Below, in pieces: positions 17,927 to 26,721 of a stretch of DNA of 64,000 bases. A program made the position numbers and the translations under genes. Where the stretch lies: NCBI GenBank assembly GCA_910577435.1, contig CAJTLV010000002.1, positions 62,001 through 126,000 of the forward strand, given 5' to 3'. Every line of letters starts with the position of its first letter. Position 1 is the first letter of the stretch. The stretch comes from an uncultured Christensenella sp. (GTDB taxonomy: Bacteria > Bacillota > Clostridia > Christensenellales > Pumilibacteraceae). The notes under the pieces are model-generated. The model was given only the letters and a program-made list of their open reading frames with translations. It made no database searches and was not told the origin of the DNA.

Positions 17927-18934
17927 CTAAAATCCGAGTGCGGTGACGACAGTACCGAGCGCGACCGAAAGAACGTACATCAGCGCTATCACAAGCACGG
18001 TGTTTTTTATAGGTCGGTTCTGTTTGATCAGCACGGCATAGCCTATGCCCGCGCTTACGCACAGACCCGCCGCCGCGCCGCCCAAGTTGAGTCCGCCGAC
18101 GACATACAGTTCGGTTATTACGACGGATGCGGCGCAGTTGGGAATGAGTCCGACGAGCGCCGCAAGCGCAGGCTGAAAATACCCGGTCGAACCGATAAAC
18201 GCCGCCAGCCTGTCTTCGCCCACATAGTATACGATTATATTGAAAATAACGTTGACGATGAAAATATACGCGATGACCGTCGCCGTATGAATGAGCGGGT
18301 GCTTGAAATAAACGTTGAACACACGCGCCGCGCGTTGACGCTTTGTAGCGTTTTCGTCGAGCGTTCCGTTTTCACCGCCAAGCTCGTGCCGATGACAACC
18401 GTGCGCGTGGATCTCTTCCCCGTCATCGCCGTTATGGTCGTGCGAATGCGAGTGCGCGTGTTCATCGTCGCCGTGCGAATGGCCGTCGCCGTCTGCGTCG
18501 TCAAAGCCCACCGTGCCGACTGCGGCATTGCTTTTCTTATTGGCTATCAGTTTTTCTATGCCGAACGCGCAATAGCCGACGATAAGAGAAAAACAGATCT
18601 TGATTATTATTATGGGCAAAACCTTTTGCAAACCCTCGTAGCTCGAAAGCATTATGGGAAGCGCCTCGTCGCTCGTAGCTAGATACACGGCAAGAAGAGT
18701 GCCGAGCGCTATTCTGCGCTTGGAGTACAGTTCCGTCGCAACGACCGAAAATCCGCACTGCGGAACAACGCCAACCGCCGTACCGACGAGTGGCGCTACG
18801 CCGCCTTTGAGTATCTTTTTCGCTCTGAATCCGCTCGTCTTGATCTCCAACAGCTCGATCAACAGATTCATTATCAGCAGAAACGGCAACACCCACAGAG
18901 TGTCTATCAACGCGTCTAAAAACACTTCGCCCAT
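17927..18934 (-). CDS. ArsP_2-family putative heavy-metal/manganese exporter
   Basis: 335 aa, about ten predicted membrane helices in two homologous halves. Each half carries the paired signature GVVPQCGFSVVATELY (about residue 56) and GLIPNCAASVVITELY (about residue 262), with an invariant Cys. Between the halves is a cytoplasmic loop very rich in His and Asp (about residues 150-185, repeated HSH units), a likely metal-sensing or binding segment. This matches the ArsP_2 (putative ten-TM metal exporter) family. The substrate is inferred only. GGAG lies upstream of the ATG. Confidence 0.82.
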   Translation of the reverse strand: MGEVFLDALIDTLWVLPFLLIMNLLIELLEIKTSGFRAKKILKGGVAPLVGTAVGVVPQCGFSVVATELYSKRRIALGTLLAVYLATSDEALPIMLSSYEGLQKVLPIIIIKICFSLIVGYCAFGIEKLIANKKSNAAVGTVGFDDADGDGHSHGDDEHAHSHSHDHNGDDGEEIHAHGCHRHELGGENGTLDENATKRQRAARVFNVYFKHPLIHTATVIAYIFIVNVIFNIIVYYVGEDRLAAFIGSTGYFQPALAALVGLIPNCAASVVITELYVVGGLNLGGAAAGLCVSAGIGYAVLIKQNRPIKNTVLVIALMYVLSVALGTVVTALGF

Positions 18935-18935
18935 A

Positions 18936-20087
18936 CTATATGAACTCCGCGTATGTCGACTCGATAAGGTCGGCTATCTGTTTTGCGGCGCGCGGCGATC
19001 GCCCGCCCTTTTTGAGCGCGGCAAGCTCGGCTATCGACGCGTACTCGTCGCGCCAATGCAGCCCGCGCGAACGGACTATCTGTTTCAATATATCTATGAA
19101 CTCGTCCTTGTCGGGGTTTATGTAAGTGACCACAAGTCCGAACCTGTCGAACAGCGCAAGCTCGGCCTGAACTTCGTCGTTACGTCGGCGCACGTCCGAT
19201 CTGTCCGTCTCCTTGATAAGATGCCTGCGGTTGGACGTACAGTAGATAAGCGCGTTATCCGCGCCGTCGAGCGAGCCTTCGAGCGCCGCTTTGAACACGT
19301 CGGCGCGGCGGTCGTTCTCGTCGAAAGACAGGTCGTCGATAAAAATAATATGCTTTTGCCGTCTGCCGCGAATGGCGGCGAATATGTCGGGCAGTCTGTC
19401 CAGATCCTCGCCGGACAGTTCGATAACTTTGAGCTTGCCTTCGTACTCCGCGCACAGCGCGCGCACGGTAGTTGATTTGCCCGTGCCGCGATCGCCGTAC
19501 AGCAGTGTATGAAACGCCGGAAGTCCGGCGATGAAGTTTTCGGTGTTCTTGACGATCTCCGCTTTCTCTTCGTCGTAATTTTTGAGATCTGACAGCCGCA
19601 CGTCGTCGATATGTGCGATACCGAACCCGCCCGCGCCGTACTTGAACGCACTGCCGCACGCGAGTATGCCGCAACCGTTGTCGGCGTGAAATCGAACGAG
19701 TTTGTCGTAGTTTGCCTTAAACCCGCCGAAATCGAAACGCGGGAAAAACGCCGCCGTAGCGTCCGACAGGAAATCGTTGGGAGACAGCAAGGACAATTGC
19801 TTGAACGTCAGAAGCTCCGTCTCCACCTGCGCTTTGAGCCGCTTGTCTATCCGCGCGCAGGCACTCGCCGCACGCGTGAACGGGTTGTCGTCGCACAGCA
19901 CTAGCCGTTCTATCCACTCGCCCGTCGATCGCACCCCCGCCTGCTCGACGGCACGGAAAATACCCGCCGCGCGCTCGACGCGGGCGCAATCGTCATCCGC
20001 ACGCACAAGCTCGGCAAGCGGCGTCAATGCGTCGGCTACGCTCTTATATACGGCTATCGCCTTGTATCTAAGATACAACTCGTCCAT
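18936..20087 (-). CDS. DUF815-family AAA+ ATPase
   Basis: 383 aa from the ATG at 20087. Walker A is YGDRGTGKSTTV and Walker B is HIIFIDDLSFDEND, with an arginine-rich region SDVRRRNDE and a C-terminal helical lid. The DUF815 family is an uncharacterised AAA+ group common in bacteria. A longer reading frame extends to 20249, but a consensus promoter (TTGACA-N17-TAAAAT) ends only 7 nt before 20087, so the shorter leaderless start is preferred. The stop overlaps the upstream region of the metal exporter. Confidence 0.85.
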   Translation of the reverse strand: MDELYLRYKAIAVYKSVADALTPLAELVRADDDCARVERAAGIFRAVEQAGVRSTGEWIERLVLCDDNPFTRAASACARIDKRLKAQVETELLTFKQLSLLSPNDFLSDATAAFFPRFDFGGFKANYDKLVRFHADNGCGILACGSAFKYGAGGFGIAHIDDVRLSDLKNYDEEKAEIVKNTENFIAGLPAFHTLLYGDRGTGKSTTVRALCAEYEGKLKVIELSGEDLDRLPDIFAAIRGRRQKHIIFIDDLSFDENDRRADVFKAALEGSLDGADNALIYCTSNRRHLIKETDRSDVRRRNDEVQAELALFDRFGLVVTYINPDKDEFIDILKQIVRSRGLHWRDEYASIAELAALKKGGRSPRAAKQIADLIESTYAEFI

Positions 20088-20094
20088 CGTAAAA

Positions 20095-20123
20095 ATTTTA
20101 GCACACTTTCGCTTTATTGTCAA
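20095..20123 (-). promoter_or_regulatory. Promoter of DUF815 operon (leaderless)
   Basis: TTGACA-N17-TAAAAT, with 7 nt between the -10 box and the start codon and no ribosome site. Confidence 0.8.
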
Positions 20124-20344
20124 CGTTTCCCGCGCCCGCCCGCACTTTATGACGTAGTTTCCGAGCGAAGTTTGCCTTATAACGTCGAAACCGGATATTT
20201 CCAATAACACTTTTGCGGCGGATACAATACGAACGTTGCTTACAGTCATCTACCGCTCGATCCCGTGTTCTGCCGCACTGCATTCCAGCCGTACCGCAAC
20301 GAAATTGCAAACAAACCCGTAAACGGCTCATTTCCGCGCTTTGA

Positions 20345-20373
20345 TTGACAAATCCCGTCGATTCGGTTACAAT
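20345..20373 (+). promoter_or_regulatory. Promoter of AlkZ-related gene (leaderless)
   Basis: TTGACA-N17-TACAAT, with 6 nt between the -10 box and the ATG at 20380. It is divergent from the DUF815 promoter. Confidence 0.8.
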
Positions 20374-20379
20374 AACCGT

Positions 20380-20988
20380 ATGGAAAAGATACACGATTTG
20401 GACGAACTCGTCGCGCGCGTCGACGAATGCGGAATACTGCGGTTCTGGACGGAAAGCGATCTGTCGGTATGGACGCTGTCGGGCATAGGCTTCAACGCAA
20501 TGTGGGAGTTGCGCGAACAAGCGGTAAATTCCAAACGCGTAGCTTACGGAAAATTCGCACAAAAAAAAGCGACGTTCGTATCGCTCGATATTTTGCCCTA
20601 TCTGTGCGCGTTGCGGCGCGACGGATACGACTTCGATTCGCTGTCCGACGAGGGGCGCGCGCCCAACCGCGAAACGCTTATAATGAACGCCGTAGGTACG
20701 GAACAAGTTCCGTCGTACGCGCTCGGTCAATCGCTTGGCATAAAGGGTTACGACGCGGCGGTCACGTCGCTTCAAAACAAAACGTATCTGTGTTTGCAAT
20801 TCAAAAAGAGCGCGATGGGTACGGCGTTGCTGTGCCGACCTGAAGACGTTTTCGGCTACGATTTCGTGCGTTCGAAGTACGATCTGTCGCCTGCGGAATG
20901 CGCCGAATATATAATGTCGCACGCCGCCGTCGGGCTTTCCGCGTTCGACGAAAAAGAAGTGAAAAAACTGCTGTCCGCAGCCGTTTGA
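20380..20988 (+). CDS. AlkZ-related protein
   Basis: 202 aa. The start at 20380 is chosen because the promoter lies upstream of it and excludes the longer frame from 20341. It resembles the AlkZ-related proteins of Clostridia: an N-terminal segment (ELVARVDECGILRFW) and a C-terminal helical half with SYALGQSLGIKGYDAAVTSL followed by a paired beta segment. AlkZ itself is a winged-helix DNA glycosylase that unhooks crosslinks. The shorter relatives lack demonstrated activity, so the function is uncertain. It is one of the few plus-strand genes of the left half. Confidence 0.6.
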   Translation: MEKIHDLDELVARVDECGILRFWTESDLSVWTLSGIGFNAMWELREQAVNSKRVAYGKFAQKKATFVSLDILPYLCALRRDGYDFDSLSDEGRAPNRETLIMNAVGTEQVPSYALGQSLGIKGYDAAVTSLQNKTYLCLQFKKSAMGTALLCRPEDVFGYDFVRSKYDLSPAECAEYIMSHAAVGLSAFDEKEVKKLLSAAV

Positions 20989-21003
20989 GCCGAATCGCAA
21001 AAT

Positions 21004-21053
21004 AAAAAAGCGCGCCGACATTCCCGCCGCAAGCAACCGCTCGACGCGCTTTT
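21004..21053. terminator. Bidirectional terminator between convergent genes
   Basis: AAAAGCGCG / CGCGCTTTT arms with a 31-nt loop and A/T tracts on both sides, between two convergent genes. Confidence 0.7.
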
Positions 21054-21094
21054 ATTGTACGATTATTTATTGAAATGCTTGTGCCGAAACGGTA

Positions 21095-21616
21095 TTATTC
21101 GGAAACCGTAACCGTCTTTATAACAATGGGATCGAACGGCAGATCGGAGAACTGACGCCATCTGCCCGTTTTGGCTTTGCCGAGCTTGACCGCAGTCTTA
21201 ATGCTGTTCTCGTCCGAACACTTGCCGAACGCCGCGTACTCGCCGTCGAGGTGCGGGGTGTTCGCGACGCATATAAAGAACTGTGACGACGCGCTGTTTT
21301 TGTCCTGAGCGCGCGCCATAGAAATAACGCCTTTTTCGTGCTTGATCGGATTATTGACGCCGTTGGAACGGAACTCGCCCTTTATGTTTTTCGACTCTCT
21401 CGGAATAAGTCCGCGCTCGTCGTCGAATACGAACCCGCCGCCCTGTATCATAAACCCGTCGATGACGCGGTGAAAGCACAGTCCGTCGTAAAAGCCCGAT
21501 TTCGCAAGCTCGACGAAGTTCGCCACCGAGATAGGCGCATAGTCGGGGTAAAGATCGAGATTTATCGTCTCTCCGCCTACGAATTCTATTTTAGCTTTGA
21601 TTATCTTGTTGTCCAT
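21095..21616 (-). CDS. Cyclophilin-type peptidyl-prolyl isomerase
   Basis: 173 aa single-domain cyclophilin. The active-site Arg and Phe are in CFHRVIDGFMIQGG (FHR), followed by GVISMARAQDKNSASSQFFI (the Gln-Phe-Phe core) and HLDGEYAAFGK. No signal peptide is present, so it is cytoplasmic. It catalyses cis-trans isomerisation of prolyl bonds. It has its own promoter and a 5' leader of about 50 nt with a small GCGGC-type hairpin and GGAGAG before the ATG. Confidence 0.93.
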   Translation of the reverse strand: MDNKIIKAKIEFVGGETINLDLYPDYAPISVANFVELAKSGFYDGLCFHRVIDGFMIQGGGFVFDDERGLIPRESKNIKGEFRSNGVNNPIKHEKGVISMARAQDKNSASSQFFICVANTPHLDGEYAAFGKCSDENSIKTAVKLGKAKTGRWRQFSDLPFDPIVIKTVTVSE

Positions 21617-21672
21617 AATATCTCTCCGTTTTTCGTCGCGGCAGTGCCGCCGCGCATTATTTGTATATCCGT

Positions 21673-21701
21673 ATTATATAACCTATCGCCGCGATTGTCA
21701 A
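21673..21701 (-). promoter_or_regulatory. Promoter of cyclophilin gene
   Basis: TTGACA-N17-TATAAT, a perfect sigma-A consensus, just past the dus stop codon. Confidence 0.9.
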
Positions 21702-21705
21702 TACC

Positions 21706-22629
21706 CTATTCGCCGCATTGTGAGCCGAGCGCAGAAAGCACGTCCGCCACGCTTTCCGCACGGTTCACCGCGTCGCGTATCGTCTTGCCGCCGCGCACAC
21801 CCTTGAAGTAATGCACAAAGAACTTGCGCGCTTGATTGACTGTATACCTCGCGTCGAAATACTTGCATAAAAGTTCGATATGCCGCTCGGCAGTTTCGAA
21901 CGGATCGGCTTGTCCGCCGCAAAACAAACTCGGATTTTTGAGCGCCGCCCGTCCCACCGCCACTGCGGGGAACTCGCACAGCAGATCGGCTATACCGTCC
22001 TCGCTTATATCACCGTTGACTATGACGGGTATGTTCGCGCTTTCCGCGAGTTTGCGAACGGCGTCCGTATCGGACTGCCCCGCATACCGCTGTTCGGCGT
22101 ATCTGCCGTGAACGGTCACCGCCGCCGCGCCCGCGTCCGCAACGCGCGCGATAAGTTCGCCCGCGAGACCTATGCCCTCGCTCCAACCTATACGGGTCTT
22201 GACGGTAACGGGTTTATCGGTCGCCGATTTTATCGCGCGCACGACGTCGCCCGCAAGCGCAGGCGTTTTGAGCAATGCCGAGCCGTCGCCGTTCTTCACT
22301 ATCTTGGGCATCGGACAGCCCATATTTACGTCTATAATGTCGCAATCGACTTGTTCCGCCGCACGGGCGAACTCCTGCGGATCGTTGCCGAAAAGCTGGA
22401 GGCAGAACACATCCTCGTTTTCCGCGCGCCGCGTCAGAATATCCGTCGTTGCGTTTCCGCGAACGAGTCCGCGCACGGACACCATTTCGGACACGGTAAG
22501 TCCCGCGCCGCGTTCTCGGCAAAGCTGCCGAAACGCAATATCGGTATATCCCGCCATCGGCGCGAGCCACACCCTGCCGACGTCGAACTTACCTATTCGA
22601 ATACATTTGTCGTCCGCCGCAAAGCTCAT
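21706..22629 (-). CDS. dus: tRNA-dihydrouridine synthase
   Basis: 307 aa. The FMN-binding TIM barrel starts with WLAPMAGYTDIAFRQL. The active-site Cys lies in IDVNMGCPMPKIVKNGDGSA, the conserved Lys in VKTRIGW, and VHGRYAEQRYAGQSD is typical of the family. It reduces uridines in tRNA D-loops. It is closest in pattern to the DusB group of Firmicutes. Its ATG overlaps the stop of mazG (ATGA), so the two are coupled. Confidence 0.93.
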   Translation of the reverse strand: MSFAADDKCIRIGKFDVGRVWLAPMAGYTDIAFRQLCRERGAGLTVSEMVSVRGLVRGNATTDILTRRAENEDVFCLQLFGNDPQEFARAAEQVDCDIIDVNMGCPMPKIVKNGDGSALLKTPALAGDVVRAIKSATDKPVTVKTRIGWSEGIGLAGELIARVADAGAAAVTVHGRYAEQRYAGQSDTDAVRKLAESANIPVIVNGDISEDGIADLLCEFPAVAVGRAALKNPSLFCGGQADPFETAERHIELLCKYFDARYTVNQARKFFVHYFKGVRGGKTIRDAVNRAESVADVLSALGSQCGE

Positions 22630-23504
22630 AGCGCGTCGATAATCGATTTGATCCGCTTATTCAATTCTATTTCCGCGTCCTTGCCTCCGTCCGACAAAAG
22701 CGCGACGCACGCACCGATAAGCGCAGTGTAATCGCGAGCGGAGACCGCCGCGTCGAAGTCGGCTTGCGGATCGCCCGCCGCGCCCGCCTTTTTCAGTTTT
22801 TTATACGTCTTTTGCCAAAGCAACAGCGACGGGAAATTATCGGGCATACGCTCCAACTGATTTTTTACAGTGTCGTATTTCTTCTCGACGGCTTTCGCCT
22901 TTTCCCACAGCGTGAGCGCCTCGTCGGAGTTTCCTGCGCTGTCGCCGCCGAATATGAAAGTATGCCTGCTTATCAGCTTTTTGCACAGTCCGTCGCACAC
23001 GTCGTCGAAATCGAACTCGCCGTTTCGCTTCGCTATATCGGAGTGCAATATCGACTGCAAAAACACGTCGCCGAATTCCTCGCACATATTGTCGACGTCG
23101 CGCTTGTCTATCGCGTCGACGGCCTCGTAAGCCTCTTCTATCATATTGACGCGAATGCTGTCGTGCGTCTGCGCCCTATCCCACGGACAACCGTCTTCGG
23201 GACGGGTCAACCGCTCGCATACGCGCAGTGCGTCGACCGCATTGTAACGCGCCTTGTCGAAATCCGGTTGCGGCGCGACCTCTACGACCTCGCCGCACAC
23301 CGCAACGCTTAACGCTGTTTTCTTTCCGTCGACGGTAAGCTCCGCACTCTCTCCGTACAGCCGTGCGAGCTTTGTTCTTACTTCGTCGAACCGCGCGCCC
23401 GCACCGAAAACGACAAGCGCCACAGACGTATCGATGAGCGGCGCGGTCAAAAACCTATCGGCGCCGAGAGTGAGTTTTTCTTCGAATACTTGCGTATGTT
23501 CCAT
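22626..23504 (-). CDS. mazG: MazG-family nucleoside triphosphate pyrophosphohydrolase
   Basis: 292 aa. The MazG domain starts near residue 95 with CERLTRPEDGCPWDRAQTH. The Mg-binding ExxE...ExxD set lies in MIEEAYEAVDAI and CEEFGDVFLQ. The N-terminal 90 residues have no recognised homology. In Bacillus relatives this position holds a methyltransferase domain, so it may be a reduced remnant. The enzyme probably hydrolyses non-canonical or excess NTPs to NMP. The leader has AAAGAGGTG before the ATG. Confidence 0.88.
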   Translation of the reverse strand: MEHTQVFEEKLTLGADRFLTAPLIDTSVALVVFGAGARFDEVRTKLARLYGESAELTVDGKKTALSVAVCGEVVEVAPQPDFDKARYNAVDALRVCERLTRPEDGCPWDRAQTHDSIRVNMIEEAYEAVDAIDKRDVDNMCEEFGDVFLQSILHSDIAKRNGEFDFDDVCDGLCKKLISRHTFIFGGDSAGNSDEALTLWEKAKAVEKKYDTVKNQLERMPDNFPSLLLWQKTYKKLKKAGAAGDPQADFDAAVSARDYTALIGACVALLSDGGKDAEIELNKRIKSIIDAL

Positions 23505-23534
23505 AATTCCGCACCTCTTTGATTTAACAGTATT

Positions 23535-23563
23535 ATGATACCCGTTTGCTCGAATTTTGTCAA
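23535..23563 (-). promoter_or_regulatory. Promoter of mazG-dus
   Basis: TTGACA-N17-TATCAT on the minus strand. Confidence 0.8.
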
Positions 23564-23617
23564 GCCGATGTCACACCGCGCAGTGACAAAGAGGAACATT
23601 CCGCATTCCCGAATCGA

Positions 23618-23639
23618 AAAAGCGGCTATCGCCGCTTTT
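23618..23639 (-). terminator. Terminator of DUF2089 operon
   Basis: AAAAGCGGC / GCCGCTTTT around a 4-nt loop, with a T-run on the minus strand. Confidence 0.85.
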
Positions 23640-23641
23640 CG

Positions 23642-24373
23642 TTACTTTCCTACCGCTACGCGCAAAACCGTATCGCCGCACTCATATTTATAACGGCCGG
23701 TAAACTTATGTTCCACAAGCTCCGAAAATTTTTCGTACACGCTGTCCGACATTACCTCGCGAGCCGCACGCCGTATGTCGTCCGCCATTGCGCACGGCAA
23801 AGTCATCTTGAAAACGGCATTCTTTCCGTCCGCGTATTTTACATACATCTTCAATGCCTCGTAAGGCCCGACGTACTCGGCGGGTGCACACCTGATCACC
23901 TCGTCGCCGTTGACAGTAACGGTAGACCGTTTGCCGCTCGGCTTAATGCCCAAGCCGTCCAACGCATCCTTTACCGCCCTTTCGATCTGAGCGCCCGCCT
24001 TACCCGCCATCTTCGCCCCGTCGCGCGCGAGATCGGCTATCTTTACTCCGAGACCGGACAACATCTGCGCAAACGTATCCTCGTCGTCGATGTGTATCTC
24101 GAATTTCGACTTGCTCTCCGCCTCTTCGCAATCGTCGTCATCGTCTTCGCAGTCGTCGTCATCGTCATCGTAATCTTCATCGTCGTCGAAGAATTCGTCA
24201 TCGTCAGGGAATTCGTCATCGTCAGGGAATTCGTCGTCACCGTCGCAGACAGGCTCGGCGGAAGAACGATCGGTGAGCGCCGCGATAAGGCTGTCGCGCT
24301 GTGCGGGTGTTATTTTGCCGTTTTCGCAAAGCGCGATGACCGCCGCGATCTCGTCGCTGAATTTGTCGTTCAT
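23642..24373 (-). CDS. Acidic-repeat protein linked to DUF2089 regulator
   Basis: 243 aa, family not firmly recognised. A short N-terminal helical segment (about residues 5-35, EIAAVIALCENGKITPAQRD) resembles SHOCT-like dimerisation motifs. An almost continuous Asp/Glu tract follows (about 45-85, with the repeat EFPDDD). The C-terminus (about 140-243) is a basic/hydrophobic domain. It starts 2 nt after the DUF2089 gene with AAGGAG upstream, so the two are one operon. The pair may form a regulator and its anti-regulator, by analogy with SHOCT/DUF2089 gene pairs. That is inference. Confidence 0.65.
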   Translation of the reverse strand: MNDKFSDEIAAVIALCENGKITPAQRDSLIAALTDRSSAEPVCDGDDEFPDDDEFPDDDEFFDDDEDYDDDDDDCEDDDDDCEEAESKSKFEIHIDDEDTFAQMLSGLGVKIADLARDGAKMAGKAGAQIERAVKDALDGLGIKPSGKRSTVTVNGDEVIRCAPAEYVGPYEALKMYVKYADGKNAVFKMTLPCAMADDIRRAAREVMSDSVYEKFSELVEHKFTGRYKYECGDTVLRVAVGK

Positions 24374-24375
24374 AA

Positions 24376-24735
24376 TTATTTCTCCTTGTTCTTAATGAGT
24401 TTGAGCGCCGCGTCGACATCTATTTCGCCCTTTTCCAACTCCTCGATCACGCCCATACGGTAAGACTTGCCCTCCGAAAGACCAAGCCGTTTTTTGATGT
24501 CTGCGAGCCGCGCCTTGACGGTCGGATACGATATATCGAACCGTTTTTCCATATCTTTGATCGACCCCTCGCACTCTATAAACGCGAGTACGAACTCTGT
24601 CTGTTTTTCGTCCAGACGTTCGAGGGCCGAATAGCCGAACTTGTTGTTTATCGTCGTACCGCAATTGTCGCACTTGACTACGGCTACGTGTGTCTGTTTG
24701 CCGCAAATGGGGCAAACGGTCGGAACTTTTATCAT
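24376..24735 (-). CDS. DUF2089-family zinc-ribbon helix-turn-helix regulator
   Basis: 119 aa. An N-terminal zinc ribbon with two CxxC pairs (CPICGKQT and CDNCGTT) is followed by a helix-turn-helix with the DUF2089 signature: FVLAFIECEGSIKDMEKRF, then SYPTVKARLADIKKRLGL. The start at ATG 24735 is chosen because AAAAGGAG lies just upstream; a longer frame would enter the leader. It is likely a transcriptional regulator of its own operon and perhaps of membrane functions. Confidence 0.88.
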   Translation of the reverse strand: MIKVPTVCPICGKQTHVAVVKCDNCGTTINNKFGYSALERLDEKQTEFVLAFIECEGSIKDMEKRFDISYPTVKARLADIKKRLGLSEGKSYRMGVIEELEKGEIDVDAALKLIKNKEK

Positions 24736-24806
24736 AAAAACTCCTTTTACCGAAATAGAGATCGACTCGCACGGACATTTTTGCCCGTAACGTAAATCTT
24801 TCACAC

Positions 24807-24835
24807 ATTATAAATGTTAATATTTATTTTGTCAA
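24807..24835 (-). promoter_or_regulatory. Promoter of DUF2089 operon
   Basis: TTGACA-N17-TATAAT, a perfect consensus. Confidence 0.88.
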
Positions 24836-24883
24836 GACTTTTTATTGATTTTTTTAATATTTTCAATAATTTTTTTAATAAAT

Positions 24884-24907
24884 AAGGGCGATCGTGTCGT
24901 CGCCCTT
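24884..24907 (-). terminator. Terminator of GH30/ABC sugar operon
   Basis: AAGGGCGA / TCGCCCTT arms followed on the minus strand by an A/T-rich tail with a run of T. Confidence 0.8.
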
Positions 24908-24932
24908 CGATGTTCTTTAATATATCGGTCTA

Positions 24933-25361
24933 TTATCTGTCCAAGTAGCCGGTTTTTTTCATAGTGACGGCGTATGCCGCGCAAATGCCCGACCAGAGCG
25001 CGCCGCCGCACAGCAGAATAAGAGCAAAGCCCAGATCGCTCGACTTAGAATACACGTATTCCGACGGCGCGGCTTTGATATAATAGACATTCATTTGCAT
25101 TCCTACCGTACAGCGGTTGAGATCGCCTATATACGACACGCCGTCGAACTTTTCGCCGTTCGCCTCGTAAGCGACAAGCACTTTGACGACTACTTCCTCG
25201 CCGTCCAAGTCCTGCGTCTCGCACGCCGTGACGGTCGCCGTCGCTTTGCCGTATTTTGCGCCTTTTATTCCCTCGACGACAGACCAAACCGCGCCGCCGA
25301 TGACAAGTGCCGCCGACAGCGCGATCATAAATATAAGTATACTGCGCGCCTTACCGCTCAT
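24933..25361 (-). CDS. Small membrane protein, DUF3592-like
   Basis: 142 aa. Two membrane helices (about residues 8-30 and 108-132) flank a roughly 75-residue beta-rich extracytoplasmic domain, with the layout of DUF3592 proteins. It overlaps the end of the GH30 gene by 11 nt and is the last gene of the sugar operon. Its role there is unknown. Confidence 0.6.
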   Translation of the reverse strand: MSGKARSILIFMIALSAALVIGGAVWSVVEGIKGAKYGKATATVTACETQDLDGEEVVVKVLVAYEANGEKFDGVSYIGDLNRCTVGMQMNVYYIKAAPSEYVYSKSSDLGFALILLCGGALWSGICAAYAVTMKKTGYLDR

Positions 25362-26718
25362 CGTCTATTACGAGAGTCATAATCGCGTGCGGACGAATGA
25401 CGAACTTCGTCGCTTCGCCGTCGACGGTGAGAATAATTTCGCGGCGCAGGCTGGACGTATTCTCAATCACGACTATTTTGTTTCCGTCGGGATTTACGTA
25501 GGCTACCGAATACAGCTGTTTCGGGCAGTCGTTGCCGCAGAAAACGCGCAACGCGCCGACGTCGATGAACTTGGAAAAATGCCCTATGTAATAGTAGGAC
25601 GACATATACATTATCTCGCCGGTATTCTTGTCGATCATTATCGGCGCTTCGCAGAAATTGCTCACGTAAGTCGGTCCGCCCGTCTCGTCGAGGCACATAT
25701 TCCAGTCTATCCAGCCCTGCGAATAGTTGTTGAAATCGTTTATTATCTGCTTGGCGTAACGCTCGCCGTGTTCCCACACGCCCGCATAAGACTGTTTGCC
25801 CGTAGTCGAGTCGTGCGCAAGCTCGACGCAGCACTCAGTGAGAAACATCGCCTTGTCGGGGCATATCGCATGCACCGCCGACAGATTGTCGTACTTCTCG
25901 CTGCAATACCAATGATAACCGATACCCCAAACGAGATCGCGCACTCCGTCGACCGCAAACGACGACAGTACGCGCCGCACCACTCCGTCGCGGTTATGAT
26001 CCCACAGCACTATCTTCGTGTCGTCAAGTCCGTGCGCGACGAGCGCGGGATACAGATGATCGCGAATAAACTCGCCCTCTTCTTCTGCGGTATAAATACA
26101 CGACTCCCAGCGCTGAACGGCTTCCGGCTCGTTCTGAACGGTAAGCGCGTCGATCTTGATACCGCGCTCGTTCATCGCCTCGATGAATTTGCAGTAGTAA
26201 TTCGCCCACGCGTCTTTATACCCGTCGAGCAGTTTTCCGCCGTGTTGAAGTTCGTTGTTGCTCTTCATAAACGCGGGCGGACTCCACGTGGAAAGCAAAG
26301 TAAAGAATCCGCCGCTCACCGCTCGGCATTCCTTATAGAAATCGAACCGCGCATTATCCCACGACACATCGAACGTTTTGAGTTCGGCATCGCCGTCCTC
26401 TATGTAAACGCGCGGGCGCGTGCCGAAATCGGTGCTGTGCATCGGAATGCGCGCAAGATTATATCTAAGTCCGTTTTCGGAAAAGTATGCGTCGATCACC
26501 TCTTTGCGCTTGGCTTCGGGCAGAACGGACACCGCCGCGAGCGTCGCTTCTGTGAACGCTCCGCCGAACCCCATATGCGTTTGGAATTTTTGCGTAGTGT
26601 CTACGACTATATTGCAACACTTGCCGTCGCCGCCGCCGATCGGGCGTTTCTGCCATTTTATGACGGTCTTGCTGAACCGAACGTCGCTCGATTTTTGCGT
26701 AACGTATGCCGTGATCAT
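25351..26718 (-). CDS. GH30-family glycoside hydrolase, no signal peptide
   Basis: 455 aa, close to a GH30 core (TIM barrel plus C-terminal beta-sandwich). The acid/base Glu is in IDALTVQNEPEAVQRW (about residue 184) and the nucleophile Glu in AMFLTECCVEL (about residue 282). The early motif FGGAFTEATLAA is typical of glucosylceramidase-type GH30. No export signal is present, so it should act in the cytoplasm on imported glycosides. It is a distant paralogue of the exported GH30 two genes upstream. GAGGGATAACTT precedes the ATG, which nearly abuts the previous stop. Confidence 0.88.
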   Translation of the reverse strand: MITAYVTQKSSDVRFSKTVIKWQKRPIGGGDGKCCNIVVDTTQKFQTHMGFGGAFTEATLAAVSVLPEAKRKEVIDAYFSENGLRYNLARIPMHSTDFGTRPRVYIEDGDAELKTFDVSWDNARFDFYKECRAVSGGFFTLLSTWSPPAFMKSNNELQHGGKLLDGYKDAWANYYCKFIEAMNERGIKIDALTVQNEPEAVQRWESCIYTAEEEGEFIRDHLYPALVAHGLDDTKIVLWDHNRDGVVRRVLSSFAVDGVRDLVWGIGYHWYCSEKYDNLSAVHAICPDKAMFLTECCVELAHDSTTGKQSYAGVWEHGERYAKQIINDFNNYSQGWIDWNMCLDETGGPTYVSNFCEAPIMIDKNTGEIMYMSSYYYIGHFSKFIDVGALRVFCGNDCPKQLYSVAYVNPDGNKIVVIENTSSLRREIILTVDGEATKFVIRPHAIMTLVIDDER

Positions 26719-26721
26719 AAG

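Noticed and set aside
24043..24240. Thr/Met-rich frame with a repeated SLTMTN pattern
   Set aside because: Out-of-frame translation of the acidic repeat of the real gene on the same strand.
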